From Hyphomicrobium sp. (lineage in GTDB: Bacteria; Pseudomonadota; Alphaproteobacteria; Rhizobiales; Hyphomicrobiaceae), in contig JALHOF010000003.1 in the NCBI GenBank assembly GCA_022843145.1, positions 124,001 through 188,000 on the forward strand: DNA of 64,000 nt, written 5' to 3'. Below, piece by piece: positions 44,136 to 53,103 of this stretch; position 1 is the stretch's first letter; each line of letters starts with the position of its first letter. The notes under the pieces were generated by a model. That model saw nothing but the letters and a program-made list of their open reading frames with translations. It was not told where the DNA came from and did no database searches. A program made the translations under genes and the position numbers.

Positions 44136-44285
44136 TCAACGGATCTGCTCGATGCTCGAGAGCGCACGAGGTTTTGTCGACGTGTCGTCGGACTGCCTGA
44201 TGTACTCCGCTGTCAACAGCAGAACCATGAGTAGCAGTACCTTCGCGATTTCAGTCAGCAGGGCGTAAGAGAATGGATGACGCAT
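44136..44285 (-). CDS. Very small membrane peptide (49 aa) downstream of sspB
   Basis: A 49-residue open frame: ATG at 44285, TGA at 44136-44138. The translation starts MRHPFSYALLTEIAKVLLLM and forms one transmembrane helix (about 8-27), then a polar tail YIRQSDDTSTKPRALSS. AAGAGGA stands about 8 bases before the ATG. It lies 48 bases after the sspB stop on the same strand and is followed by TTTTTT, so it could be the last gene of the sspB transcript. Single-helix peptides of this size are often missed. Coding status is inferred from start, ribosome site and helix only. Confidence 0.5.
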   Translation of the reverse strand: MRHPFSYALLTEIAKVLLLMVLLLTAEYIRQSDDTSTKPRALSSIEQIR

Positions 44286-44333
44286 GGCTCAAATTCCTCT
44301 TACCAGAGGTCTCGATCCAGCTGCTCCTCCTCG

Positions 44334-45044
44334 CTACTTCTTCCGGAACTGGTCGAGACTGACGATCTGCGCACCTGATGTCACGGGCGCGGTGGGCTTG
44401 GCTTCCGGCGGGCTGGCCGACGTATCGGCGGCAGCAACGTTTGGCGTCACGCGCGGCGGAGCCGGGTTCGCCGCAGCGGGCGCGTGGACCGGCGGGGTTG
44501 ACTTCGACGCCGGTGCGATCGTCACCGGCGCGACGTCGCGCTCAGCCCGCGATTTGCGCGGGGCTCGCGGCTTTCGTGGACCTTGAGAGCGGGTCGTCGT
44601 GACGCGACTGTCAGCGGAGGCAGGCGCATCAGATTGTGAATCGTCCGCGGTGAGGCCGTCCATCCCGGTGTCGGGGCCTTCGGGTTCCTCGAACTGCAAT
44701 CCGTAACGAACGCTCGGATCGAAGAAGACCTTGATGGCGGAAAAAGGAACGACGAGCCTTTCCGGTATACCATCGAACGTCAGTTTGACTTCGAAGCGTT
44801 CGTCGTTGACCGCAAGGTCCCAGAACCGATGCTGCAGTACGACGGTCATCTCCGTCTGATATTTCGGGCTCTCTTTCAGCCTCTTCGACAGAATTACGCC
44901 CGGCGCCTGGGTGTCGAACGAGATGTAGAAGTGGTGGTCGCCTGGCAAGCCAGATTTGGCGGCGCGAAGGAGTACGGCGCGCACAACGCTCCGCATGGCG
45001 TCCTGGGCCAACGCCTCGTAGTCGATGGTGTGCTCGGCCGTCAT
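44334..45044 (-). CDS. sspB: ClpXP adaptor SspB (alphaproteobacterial)
   Basis: A 236-residue adaptor that binds the ssrA degradation tag and delivers tagged proteins to ClpXP. The folded domain (about 1-130) reads IDYEALAQDAMRSVVRAVL, GDHHFYISFDTQAPGV, TVVLQHRFWDL, FEVKLTFDGIPERLVVPFSAI, FFDPSVRYGLQFE. A long disordered Pro/Ala/Lys linker (about 135-220) ends in the conserved C-terminal ClpX-binding tail IVSLDQFRKK. ATG 45044 is used; GTG 45059 (with AGGAG upstream) is an alternative adding five residues. Remarkably, the gene starts about 60 bases after the 3' end of ssrA on the same strand. Confidence 0.93.
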   Translation of the reverse strand: MTAEHTIDYEALAQDAMRSVVRAVLLRAAKSGLPGDHHFYISFDTQAPGVILSKRLKESPKYQTEMTVVLQHRFWDLAVNDERFEVKLTFDGIPERLVVPFSAIKVFFDPSVRYGLQFEEPEGPDTGMDGLTADDSQSDAPASADSRVTTTRSQGPRKPRAPRKSRAERDVAPVTIAPASKSTPPVHAPAAANPAPPRVTPNVAAADTSASPPEAKPTAPVTSGAQIVSLDQFRKK

Positions 45045-45084
45045 GCGCGTCTCAGCCACTCCGCTTCGTCTCCTCGCACTCAGG

Positions 45085-45104
45085 CGGAACCACGCCGGGT
45101 TCCG
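45085..45104 (-). terminator. Hairpin after ssrA
   Basis: A 7-bp stem (cggaacc / ggttccg) with a 6-base loop just past the tmRNA 3' region and before sspB. No U-tract, so read-through into sspB is possible. Confidence 0.5.
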
Positions 45105-45456
45105 AATTGAGTGGAGGGCTTCTGTTGCCCGGTGCCCTCCGGACCGCGCCTTACCCGGCTAGGAGCAAGGACTTAAGTTCAGGTCGATCGCACTGCATTA
45201 CGCAGCGAGAGCAACCTCAGCATAGTTGTCATTGGCAACTATTCTGGACGGCCCGATAACGGCGGAACCATGCCGAGCAAAAGCAAGCCCTTTATACCCC
45301 TCGTCGAACCTATTTCGCCCCCGCCACACCCCGCCGTCGCATGCCGGGAATGGCATCCCGACGGGGTGTGGTGGAGGCGCCGGGTACCGCCCCCGGGTCC
45401 GAAAGGCTTATTCCGACCGCGTTTATCGCCATAGCCGGACGAATCCGGCACCCCCA
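45105..45456 (-). ncRNA. ssrA: Transfer-messenger RNA, circularly permuted two-piece form
   Basis: Minus strand, in order: acceptor RNA (about 45456-45369) ending CGCCTCCACCA; a removed intervening segment (45368-45323) folding as a long hairpin; and coding RNA starting GGGGGCGAAATAGGTTCGACG at 45322. The acceptor stem GGGGGCG pairs with CGCCTCC (one G-U). The tag frame at 45236-45198 reads ANDNYAEVALAA then TAA, with resume codon GCC. The coding piece ends in a 7-bp hairpin (ggagggc / gccctcc, 45113-45140). A TATATT at about 45455-45464 could be the -10. This permuted layout is diagnostic of alphaproteobacteria. Exact processed ends are estimates. It rescues stalled ribosomes and tags the protein for ClpXP. 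Confidence 0.94.
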
Positions 45457-45593
45457 ATATAGACACGACGGGGCTCAAAAAAAAGATTTCGCTTCAAGGG
45501 TGGGCCTCGATCGTCAAATTCGTGTTCGCCTGGCACCCGTCGAGCACGGTCCGGGCACAGCATATTCGCGCGAACTGGAGGACGGGCTAAGGC

Positions 45594-46370
45594 ATGATCA
45601 CCCGGCGAACTTCCGACGACGCGGGGACAACACAGCTGAAATTCGGTGACCGGATGAGTTGGCCTGCCGGCCTTGCCGCTGCGATGACATGCGTCATTTT
45701 GCTTGGGGCGGCTGCGGTGGCGACGGCAGTTTCGTCATTTATGGACGGGTTGCCGAGCCTGGGGGGCGGTGCCGCCTCAGGCGAGGCCGCCGGCCGGATG
45801 TTCCATGGTCTCCTGTGGCTGCTGGCCTTCCAAGCCGCGGTCATCGGTCTGACGCTCGCCGCCGCACGGCTTTACGGGGGCGAGCCCAAGCACGTTTTGG
45901 CGTTGGTGTGGCGGGACAACGCGCTTCCAGCAGTCGCGGGCGCGGTTGCACGTCTCGGCGTGTTTGCTGCGGCCTACATTGCCATCGTCTATGCCGTCGA
46001 CCGCGCGGCAGTGCTGCATGACCTCGCACCTGCCGCGTCCCTCGCCCGGTCGGACATATGGCTTCTCGCTCTGGTAGCGATCGGGATCGGCGCTCCGCTT
46101 TCGGAGGAACTCCTGTTCCGGGGCTTCTTGTTTCCCGCATTAGCGAAATCGACGCTCGGGGTGGCGGGCGCCGCGGTCGTCTCCACGCTGGCGTGGACCG
46201 CACTTCATGCCGGCTACTCTGTCTATGGCCTCGTCGAGGTCTTCCTGGTCGGCCTGTTCTTCTGCTGGCTCATGGTGCGCAGCGGCAGCCTGTGGGTTCC
46301 CATCCTCTGTCACGCCATCTACAACACGGCGATCGTGCTCGGCCTGCGCTGGTTGCCCATTCCGCTGTGA
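45594..46370 (+). CDS. CPBP-family intramembrane metalloprotease
   Basis: A 258-residue membrane protein with about seven hydrophobic segments. The CAAX-protease/bacteriocin-processing signature is intact: SEELLFRGFLF with Glu171, Glu172 and Arg176, then ALHAGYSVYG (His in motif 2) and CHAIYNTAIV (His and Asn in motif 3). It should be a Rce1-like intramembrane protease; the substrate is unknown, and some relatives give bacteriocin immunity. ATG 45594 is divergent from ssrA with about 140 bases between. The next gene, thyA, begins 46 bases downstream. Confidence 0.88.
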   Translation: MITRRTSDDAGTTQLKFGDRMSWPAGLAAAMTCVILLGAAAVATAVSSFMDGLPSLGGGAASGEAAGRMFHGLLWLLAFQAAVIGLTLAAARLYGGEPKHVLALVWRDNALPAVAGAVARLGVFAAAYIAIVYAVDRAAVLHDLAPAASLARSDIWLLALVAIGIGAPLSEELLFRGFLFPALAKSTLGVAGAAVVSTLAWTALHAGYSVYGLVEVFLVGLFFCWLMVRSGSLWVPILCHAIYNTAIVLGLRWLPIPL

Positions 46371-46416
46371 GTCGATGCACGCGGACGGCTTCGTCCCTCC
46401 AGAATCACTCTAGAAA

Positions 46417-47217
46417 ATGCCCATGCAGCAATACCTCGATCTCATGCGCCGGGTGCGCGACACCGGCACCAGGAAAACCGACCGCACCGGCACCGGCACC
46501 TTGAGCGTGTTCGGCCATCAGATGCGCTTCGATCTCGCCGCCGGCTTCCCGCTGGTCACAACGAAGAAGCTGCATCTGAAGTCGATCATCCACGAACTGA
46601 TCTGGTTCCTGGCGGGCGATACCAACATCGCCTACCTCAAAGCGAACGGCGTGCGGATCTGGGACGAGTGGGCTAGGTCCGACGGCGGCCTCGGCCCGGT
46701 CTACGGCAAGCAGTGGCGGAGTTGGGCGGCGCCCGATGGGCGGACCATCGACCAGATTTCAGAGGTCGTTTCGACGCTCAAAACGAACCCCGACAGCCGC
46801 CGCATCATCGTCTCGGCGTGGAATCCCGCCGACATCCCCGACATGGCGCTGGCGCCGTGCCACTGCTTGTTCCAGTTCTACGTGGCTGACGGCAAGCTAT
46901 CCTGCCAGCTTTACCAGCGCTCGGCCGACATCTTCCTCGGCGTGCCGTTCAACATCGCGAGCTACGCGCTACTGACGATGATGATGGCGCGGGTGACGGG
47001 CCTGAAGCCCGGCGAGTTCGTCCACACCTTCGGCGACGCGCATCTCTATCTCAATCATCTTGAGCAGGTCGAAACGCAGCTTGCCCGAACGCCCAAGCCG
47101 CTGCCGACGATGTGGATCGACCCGTCGGTCGGTGATATTTTCTCATTCCGCTTCGATCACTTCCGCCTCGAGGGTTACGACGCCTGGCCGCACATATCGG
47201 CACCGGTGGCGGTGTGA
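46417..47217 (+). CDS. thyA: Thymidylate synthase
   Basis: A 266-residue enzyme converting dUMP to dTMP with methylene-tetrahydrofolate. [19 protein letters not shown] near the N-terminus, [11 protein letters not shown], the catalytic loop [12 protein letters not shown] with Cys148, and the Arg-rich [12 protein letters not shown] phosphate site are all present; C-terminus ends in PVAV as expected. An in-frame ATG two codons in (46423) is possible. It is followed by folA 32 bases later, which recycles the dihydrofolate it makes. Confidence 0.97.
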   Translation: MPMQQYLDLMRRVRDTGTRKTDRTGTGTLSVFGHQMRFDLAAGFPLVTTKKLHLKSIIHELIWFLAGDTNIAYLKANGVRIWDEWARSDGGLGPVYGKQWRSWAAPDGRTIDQISEVVSTLKTNPDSRRIIVSAWNPADIPDMALAPCHCLFQFYVADGKLSCQLYQRSADIFLGVPFNIASYALLTMMMARVTGLKPGEFVHTFGDAHLYLNHLEQVETQLARTPKPLPTMWIDPSVGDIFSFRFDHFRLEGYDAWPHISAPVAV

Positions 47218-47249
47218 TCCGCGACGACCCCATTAGAGTACCAGCCGCT

Positions 47250-47753
47250 ATGAACATCTCTCTCATCGTCGCCGTGGCCGAGAATGGCGTCATCGGCCGC
47301 ACGGGTCAGTTGCCGTGGCGGATGCCGTCCGACCTCAAGACGTTCCGGCGCCTCACCATGGGCAAACCGATCGTCATGGGGAGAAAGACGTTTCAATCGA
47401 TCGGCAAGGCCCTCGATGGCCGCGATAATATCGTGGTGACGCGGGATGCGTCTTTCGCAGCTCCGGGCGTATCGGCGGTCGACAATCTGGCTGCTGCCGT
47501 GACTTTGGCGCGCGGTCTTGCCCGGACGAAGGGCGTCGAAGAGATCATGATCATCGGCGGCGCTGAAATTTTTGCTGCCTCGCTGCCGCTGGCGAACCGC
47601 ATCTACTGGACGGAAATTCACGGCCGGCCGGAGGGTGACGTCAGCTTCGAGCGGCCCCCCGCGGACGATTGGCACGAGGTCTTGCGTGAAGCCATTCCGC
47701 GCGGAGAGAAGGATGAATACGCGGCCACGTTGACGATCCTCGAGCGACATTGA
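47250..47753 (+). CDS. folA: Dihydrofolate reductase
   Basis: A 167-residue DHFR. MNISLIVAVAENGVIG, the active-site LPWRMPSDLKTFRRLTMGKPIVMGRKTF region (Asp/Trp positions in LPWRMPSDL), and the NADPH-binding IIGGAEIFAASLP are clear. It regenerates tetrahydrofolate after ThyA. ATG 47250 is used; a GTG at 47214 overlapping the thyA stop would add 12 poorly conserved residues. Cotranscribed with thyA. Confidence 0.96.
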   Translation: MNISLIVAVAENGVIGRTGQLPWRMPSDLKTFRRLTMGKPIVMGRKTFQSIGKALDGRDNIVVTRDASFAAPGVSAVDNLAAAVTLARGLARTKGVEEIMIIGGAEIFAASLPLANRIYWTEIHGRPEGDVSFERPPADDWHEVLREAIPRGEKDEYAATLTILERH

Positions 47754-47999
47754 TCAGCCGGAAGATTGCGCATGCACTTCGACCGGCTGCCCGGTCCATG
47801 ACCGGCGGCCCCTTGAAGTCACGCTCCGGCCTTACCAATCTCCTCGTTGCGTTTGCGTGTCCGGGACCCGTAGCCTATAAGCTCGGGACATCGAAATCCC
47901 CTGGGAACGTGGGCAAATTGCCGGGCGGTCGCCTTCGAGAGGCGTCGAACTGGTCGCATCCCTTCCCAATCATCATCAACAACGCATGAGGCACGGCGA

Positions 48000-49175
48000 A
48001 TGCCCTGGAGTAATCAAGGCGGTGGCGGCAGCGGTGGCGGCGGCTGGAAAAGCGGCGGCGGCGGCGGCAGTGGCGGGGGCGGCGGCGGTGGCGGTGGTCC
48101 TTGGGGTCAAGGTCCGTGGGGCCAGGGCGGCGGGGGTGGCGGCGGCGGTGGACAGCAGCCCGACCTCGAAGAAATCTTGAAGCGATCGCAAGACAAGATG
48201 AAGCAGGTCATGCACGGTAGCGGCGTGCCTGGACCACTATTGTTCCTGGCAGCCATCATCGGCTCGGCGGTCGTGGCTTGGTACGCATTCTTCTTCCGCG
48301 TCAATCCCGACGAACTCGGCGTCGTGATGCGGTTTGGCCAATACGTCCGCCAGGAACCTCCTGGGCTGCACTTCCGTCTCCCGTATCCGATCGAAGAGGT
48401 TCGCTTGCCGAAGGTCGAGCGGCAGAACATCACCGAGATCGGCATGCGCTCGTCTGCGCTCGGTCGCAGCGTCGGCGGCGGCGCGCGCGATGTGCGCGAG
48501 GAAAGCTTGATGCTGACCGGCGACGAAAACATCGTCGATATCGATTTCGTGGTGTTCTGGCGCATCAAGGATGCACAGCAGTATCTGTTCAACATCCAGA
48601 ATCCCGAAAACACCGTGAAAGAAGTGGCCGAAAGCGCGATGCGCGAGATCGTCGGCCAGGCCAACATCGCGCCGCTCTTGACCGAGGCGCGGCAGAAGGC
48701 TGAACAGGACGTGTTCAAGCTGATGCAGACGACGCTCGACAGTTACAAGGCCGGCATCCGCATCGATCAGGTGCAGCTGCAGAAGGTCGATCCGCCGTCC
48801 GAGGTCATCGATGCCTTCCGCGACGTCCAGGCCGCACGCGCCGACAAAGAGCGGCTACAGAACGAAGCCTATTCCTACTCGAACCGCGTCATTCCTGAAG
48901 CGCGCGGCGAGGCGGAGCGCATTCTGCAGGGCGCTGAAGGCTACAAGCAGCAGGCCGTCGCCGAGGCAACCGGTCAATCGGCGCGCTTCGTCAAGGTCTA
49001 TGACGAATACAGGAAAGCACCGGAAGTGACGCGCAAACGCATCTTCCTCGAGACGATGGAACGGGTCTTCGGCAACACCGACAAGATCATCCTCGACAGC
49101 AAGGGCGGGTCGGGCGTCGTGCCATACCTGCCGCTGAATGAACTCAACAAGAAGCCGGTCCAGGGGGGCAACTGA
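48000..49175 (+). CDS. hflK: FtsH protease modulator HflK
   Basis: A 391-residue SPFH/prohibitin protein. It opens with a Gly/Trp-rich low-complexity segment (1-50), a single TM helix (about 77-97), then the SPFH domain with VNPDELGVVMRFGQYV, the LPYPIEEVRLPKVE stretch, and a long coiled C-terminal region ending near VVPYLPLNEL. HflK and HflC form a multimer in the periplasm that regulates FtsH. ATG 48000 precedes the Gly-rich stretch directly. hflC follows after two bases. Confidence 0.96.
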   Translation: MPWSNQGGGGSGGGGWKSGGGGGSGGGGGGGGGPWGQGPWGQGGGGGGGGGQQPDLEEILKRSQDKMKQVMHGSGVPGPLLFLAAIIGSAVVAWYAFFFRVNPDELGVVMRFGQYVRQEPPGLHFRLPYPIEEVRLPKVERQNITEIGMRSSALGRSVGGGARDVREESLMLTGDENIVDIDFVVFWRIKDAQQYLFNIQNPENTVKEVAESAMREIVGQANIAPLLTEARQKAEQDVFKLMQTTLDSYKAGIRIDQVQLQKVDPPSEVIDAFRDVQAARADKERLQNEAYSYSNRVIPEARGEAERILQGAEGYKQQAVAEATGQSARFVKVYDEYRKAPEVTRKRIFLETMERVFGNTDKIILDSKGGSGVVPYLPLNELNKKPVQGGN

Positions 49176-49177
49176 TC

Positions 49178-50086
49178 ATGCGTGCATTTCTCGCCACCCT
49201 CGTCGTCCTTCTCGGCCTCGGCGCGTTCGCCGTCTATTCGTCGGCGTTCATCGTGCATCAAAACGAGCAGGCGCTGGTCCTGCGCTTTGGCGCCCCGGTC
49301 GCGTTCATCGACAAGCCCGGCTTGCGCTGGAAGCTTCCGTTCGTCGACACTGTCGATCTGTTCGACAAGCGCATTCTCGATCTCGACACGGCGCCTCAGG
49401 AAGTCACCGCGTCCGATCAGAAGCGCCTCGTGGTCGACGCCTTCGCCCGCTACAAAATCACCGATCCGCTCAAGTTCTACCAGACACTGCGGTTCGAGCA
49501 GAACGTGCGTTCGCGGCTCGGGCCGATCGTGGAGAGCTCACTCCGCCGCGTTCTCGGTTCGGCGAGCTTCCAGGATCTCGTGCGCGACAAACGCGAGGAT
49601 CTGATGAAGCGTATTGCCGCGCAGGTGAACGAAGAAGGCAAAGACTACGGCCTGGAAGTCGTCGACGTGCGGATCAAGCGCGCCGATCTGCCCGAACAGA
49701 ACTCCAAGAGCGTGTTCGACCGGATGCGCGCAGAACGTCAGCGGGAAGCTGCCGAATTCCGTGCGCAAGGCGGCGCCGAGGCCAACCGCATCAAGGCCAC
49801 CGCCGACCGCGAGGTCACCGTCATCAAGGCGCAGGCCCAGCAGAAAGCCGACACGACGCGCGGTGAAGGAGACGGAGAGCGAAACCGCATCTTTGCCGAA
49901 GCATTCGGCCGAGATCCCGACTTCTTCGCATTCTACCGTTCGATGCAGGCCTACGAAGAGGGCTTGAAGTCAGGTGATACCCGTCTCGTCATCTCGCCCG
50001 ACAGCGACTTCTTCAAGTACTTCGGCAACCCCGGTGGCAAGCAGATTCCGTCGAATACGCAGCCGACGCCGCTTCCGCCGAGGTAG
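49178..50086 (+). CDS. hflC: FtsH protease modulator HflC
   Basis: A 302-residue SPFH protein, partner of HflK. One N-terminal membrane anchor (about 3-20, FLATLVVLLGLGAFAVYSS), then HQNEQALVLRFGAPVAF, DLFDKRILDLDTAPQEV, and a coiled region with EAERQREAAEFRAQGGAEANRI-like repeats in pieces. The C-terminus PDSDFFKYFGNPGGKQ is family-typical. Begins two bases after the hflK stop. Confidence 0.96.
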   Translation: MRAFLATLVVLLGLGAFAVYSSAFIVHQNEQALVLRFGAPVAFIDKPGLRWKLPFVDTVDLFDKRILDLDTAPQEVTASDQKRLVVDAFARYKITDPLKFYQTLRFEQNVRSRLGPIVESSLRRVLGSASFQDLVRDKREDLMKRIAAQVNEEGKDYGLEVVDVRIKRADLPEQNSKSVFDRMRAERQREAAEFRAQGGAEANRIKATADREVTVIKAQAQQKADTTRGEGDGERNRIFAEAFGRDPDFFAFYRSMQAYEEGLKSGDTRLVISPDSDFFKYFGNPGGKQIPSNTQPTPLPPR

Positions 50087-50115
50087 CTAGTCGCCGGTGC
50101 GGGAAAGCCTCTGGC

Positions 50116-50301
50116 ATGATCGATCTCGCCGTCGCATTCGGACTGGTGCTTGTGCTCGAAGGATTGCTATGGGCGCTCGCGCCGGGTCTCGCGCGGCGGA
50201 TGCTGGAAACGGCGGCTGAGACGCCGGATCGACAATTGGCGGCGGCGGGTTGGTTCGCCGTCGCCGCCGGTGTCGCGATTGTCTGGCTGGTTCGCGGCTG
50301 A
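50116..50301 (+). CDS. DUF2065 small membrane protein
   Basis: A 61-residue protein with two helices (about 4-22 and 42-58) joined by GLARRMLETAAETPDRQL, the DUF2065/YjeT pattern. YjeT-type genes follow hflC in many proteobacteria; function unknown. Starts 29 bases after the hflC stop, so it is in the same operon. Confidence 0.9.
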   Translation: MIDLAVAFGLVLVLEGLLWALAPGLARRMLETAAETPDRQLAAAGWFAVAAGVAIVWLVRG

Positions 50302-50503
50302 TCATCGGAAATTACCTGCCTAGTCCTCTCGAGCGCGCGGCAGGTCGCGGTCTTGCTAGTGGATTGTCCCGCGGCTGGACGTTGTTTGACAATTTCGCAA
50401 CACATTCCCACTAGCTTCTAAGACGGAAGTCGATGAGGGCACTGCCACTGGTCATCGACGCGCCGGTCAGCTAGCCTCCGCGCAGCTTCGAGGAGATCAC
50501 GTG

Positions 50504-52327
50504 ATGCGTTTTCCGCACTCTGCCGCCCTTTGCGCCGTGGTTGCAGCGACGCTCGCTGCGACCCCCTCGTGGTCGGCTCAAGACGGGGCGCCGGATCGCG
50601 TTGCGAACGTCGAGGTGGCGCCGGCCGTGGAGACAGGGTCGGCTGACATCAATCCTATCGGCGCCGTCATGCGCAACTTGCTCGCGGATGTCCCGCGCAA
50701 ACTGGCAGAGCCGGACAAGGACGACCGCGCTGCCCTCGCAGCGTTTTACAGTGCATCCGACAGCACACAGCTCTGGGTAGACAAATCAGGGTTCAATCAG
50801 CGCGCACGCGCCGTGATGGGCGAGCTGGACAAGGCCGACGACTGGGGCCTATCCGCATCGGATTTTTCCAAGCCGAATTTGCCCGCGGCCGCTCTGACGG
50901 ACGCAGAACTTGCTGAAGCCGAAATCACGCTTTCGCTCGCGGTCCTGAAATATGCACGCCATGCGCGCGGCGGACGCATTTCGGAGCCGACCAAGCAACT
51001 ATCTTCCTACATCGATCGTAAGCCGCAGATCAAAGAGCCGGCTCATGTTCTGGCTGAAATTTCGAAGGCGCCCGAAGCCGACGCCTACCTGCGCGACCTC
51101 CATCCAAAGCATGTTCAGTTCATCAAGCTTCGCGAACAACTCGTGGCGATCCGGTCGACGAGTGCCGCTCAGAAGGACACGATCAAGGTTCCCGCGAAGG
51201 GCCCTGTCATCCAGCCGGGCAAGTCGCATCCCGACGTCGCCATGGTCCGCCAGCGTCTCGAGGTCGCGCTGCCGGCCGTCGAGGGGCGGCCCGGCGACGA
51301 GACGCTTTACGATGATGCCTTGCTGAAGGCGGTTGTCGCGTTCCAGGAGGAGCGGGGTCTGAAGTCGGCCAAGGGCGCGATCAACGCCGCGACCCGCACC
51401 GCGCTCAACACCGAGGCCGCGCCGCCGGTCACCGAGCGCAAGATTGTCGCCAATATGGAAGGCTATCGCTGGCTGCCTGACAATCTCGGCGACCTCCACA
51501 TCTGGGTCAACATCCCCGAGTTCATGTTCCGGGTCGTCAAGAATGGCGAAGTAATCCACTCCGAGCGGCTCATCACCGGCAAGATCGAAACGCAGACGCC
51601 GATCTTCACGGACGTCATGGAGACCGTGGTCATCCATCCGTTCTGGGGTGTCCCGGAGAGCATCAAGGTCAAGGAACTCTATCCTGGTCTAGCACGCGGC
51701 GGGGATACGCTGACGCGGAGCGGACTGCGCCTGCAGTACAATGGCCGCGACGTTAATGCGCAGAGCGTCGATTGGTCGACGGCGAACATCAAGAATTTCC
51801 ACGTCTACCAGCCACCCGGTCCGGGCAACGTGCTCGGCGTCGTCAAGTTCTTGTTCCCCAACAAGCACCAAGTCTACATGCACGATACGCCGACCAAGCA
51901 CTTGTTCGCGACGCCGATGCGCACGTATAGCCACGGCTGCATGCGCGTCCGCAATCCGCTGCGTCTGGCCGAGGTGCTGCTCTACGAGGACAAGGGCTGG
52001 GATGCCGCCAAATTGGCGTCTCTGGTGAAGGGCGGACCTCAGAACAACGAGATCAAGCTCGATCGGCAGATCCCCGTCCACGTTAACTACTTCACGACGT
52101 GGGTCGACGACGCCGGCAAGCTCGGATCCGCCAAGGACTTTTACGGACATGAGCAGCGGATTGCGTTGGCGCTGGACGGCAAGTGGTCGCAGATCGCGCG
52201 CGGCAAGGACCACCTCGCTCCGGTTCGTGCGGAACCGATTTCCGGCCTCGCAGAATCGAACCCCAAATACAAGCCCGTGAACCCGATTGGCGACTTCTTC
52301 AACGCTCTCTTCGGTGGCGCGAATTAA
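50504..52327 (+). CDS. L,D-transpeptidase (YcbB-like, SHGC active site)
   Basis: A 607-residue envelope enzyme. Signal peptide about 1-24 (ending PSWSA), a helical domain rich in Ala/Lys (about 60-215), a peptidoglycan-binding domain 1 region (about 239-305, HPDVAMVRQRLE / DDALLKAVVAFQEERGL), then the YkuD catalytic domain with SHGCMRV (Cys479). It makes 3-3 crosslinks or anchors proteins to peptidoglycan. The large size and domain order match YcbB/LdtD. AGGAG at 50491-50495 fits ATG 50504 (GTG 50501 is an alternative). Confidence 0.92.
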   Translation: MRFPHSAALCAVVAATLAATPSWSAQDGAPDRVANVEVAPAVETGSADINPIGAVMRNLLADVPRKLAEPDKDDRAALAAFYSASDSTQLWVDKSGFNQRARAVMGELDKADDWGLSASDFSKPNLPAAALTDAELAEAEITLSLAVLKYARHARGGRISEPTKQLSSYIDRKPQIKEPAHVLAEISKAPEADAYLRDLHPKHVQFIKLREQLVAIRSTSAAQKDTIKVPAKGPVIQPGKSHPDVAMVRQRLEVALPAVEGRPGDETLYDDALLKAVVAFQEERGLKSAKGAINAATRTALNTEAAPPVTERKIVANMEGYRWLPDNLGDLHIWVNIPEFMFRVVKNGEVIHSERLITGKIETQTPIFTDVMETVVIHPFWGVPESIKVKELYPGLARGGDTLTRSGLRLQYNGRDVNAQSVDWSTANIKNFHVYQPPGPGNVLGVVKFLFPNKHQVYMHDTPTKHLFATPMRTYSHGCMRVRNPLRLAEVLLYEDKGWDAAKLASLVKGGPQNNEIKLDRQIPVHVNYFTTWVDDAGKLGSAKDFYGHEQRIALALDGKWSQIARGKDHLAPVRAEPISGLAESNPKYKPVNPIGDFFNALFGGAN

Positions 52328-52342
52328 GTCGAACGGCGCTCG

Positions 52343-53029
52343 TCACGCCCCGTATCCAACTTCGCTCACTGCGATCCGATTGCAGAAGTGACCAACGGCG
52401 ATTATCGCAGCGCTTAGGTTGCCTTTGCGCGTGAAGCCGGAGTTGCCGCGCGGACCGAGGTCGTGATCGCCATCAGGCGCCCACCAAACGTCGATCTTCG
52501 GCGAAAGCAAAGCATTCCGCTGCAATATTTCAACGTCTTCACGCGACCCGAACGGATCGCGCTCGCCCTGCACGATCAGGGTAGGTGCTTCAAGCGCGGC
52601 CAGGTGAGCCGTCCGCAACTGCTCGGGCTTGCCGGGTGGATGGAACGGGTATCCCAGGCAGATCAACCCGTTCATCCGTCCACGTTCATAAAGGTCTTGC
52701 GCCGCAAGGCTTGCAACGCGTCCGCCCATGGACTTGCCGCCGACCACGAATGCACGGTGCGATGGACAGGTATCACGCGCCAGTTCCACCGCTACCTTGA
52801 ACTCCTCGATGAGCCGCTCAGCCTTCGGAGGTGGCGTGCGCTTCCCGGTCAGCCGGCGCTTCGCCATGTATCCAAACTCGAAGCGAGAGACGAGCAAACC
52901 TTCCGCAACCAGCAACGCCGCCGTGAGTTCCATAAATGGGCTGGTCATGGGCGCGCCCGCGCCGTGTGCGAGCAAAACGTGAACGTGCGCGTCGTCGCGT
53001 CCTGTCGTCAGAAGTTCGATCATTCGCAT
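52343..53029 (-). CDS. Alpha/beta hydrolase, KANL3/Tex30-like
   Basis: A 228-residue serine hydrolase. LLAHGAGAPMTSPFM, nucleophile GKSMGGR with Ser100, Asp158 in GERDPFG and His189 in DGDHDLGPR form the triad. This small family is widespread and uncharacterised; substrate unknown. Convergent with the L,D-transpeptidase (gap 15 bases) and divergent from the SMR gene. ATG 53023 (third codon) is an equally good start. Confidence 0.85.
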   Translation of the reverse strand: MRMIELLTTGRDDAHVHVLLAHGAGAPMTSPFMELTAALLVAEGLLVSRFEFGYMAKRRLTGKRTPPPKAERLIEEFKVAVELARDTCPSHRAFVVGGKSMGGRVASLAAQDLYERGRMNGLICLGYPFHPPGKPEQLRTAHLAALEAPTLIVQGERDPFGSREDVEILQRNALLSPKIDVWWAPDGDHDLGPRGNSGFTRKGNLSAAIIAVGHFCNRIAVSEVGYGA

Positions 53030-53103
53030 TCACGATCCCGAAATACTCTCATGGCAACAGTCGCCAGCGTCATTCCGATTCTCATCATTAAGGCATCCCT
53101 CAC

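Noticed and set aside
47750..47989. 79-codon frame between folA and hflK
   Set aside because: No ribosome site or fold; ends at the hflK start region, probably leader sequence.
48010..48150. GGC-rich microsatellite
   Set aside because: It is coding: the Gly-rich N-terminus of HflK in frame.
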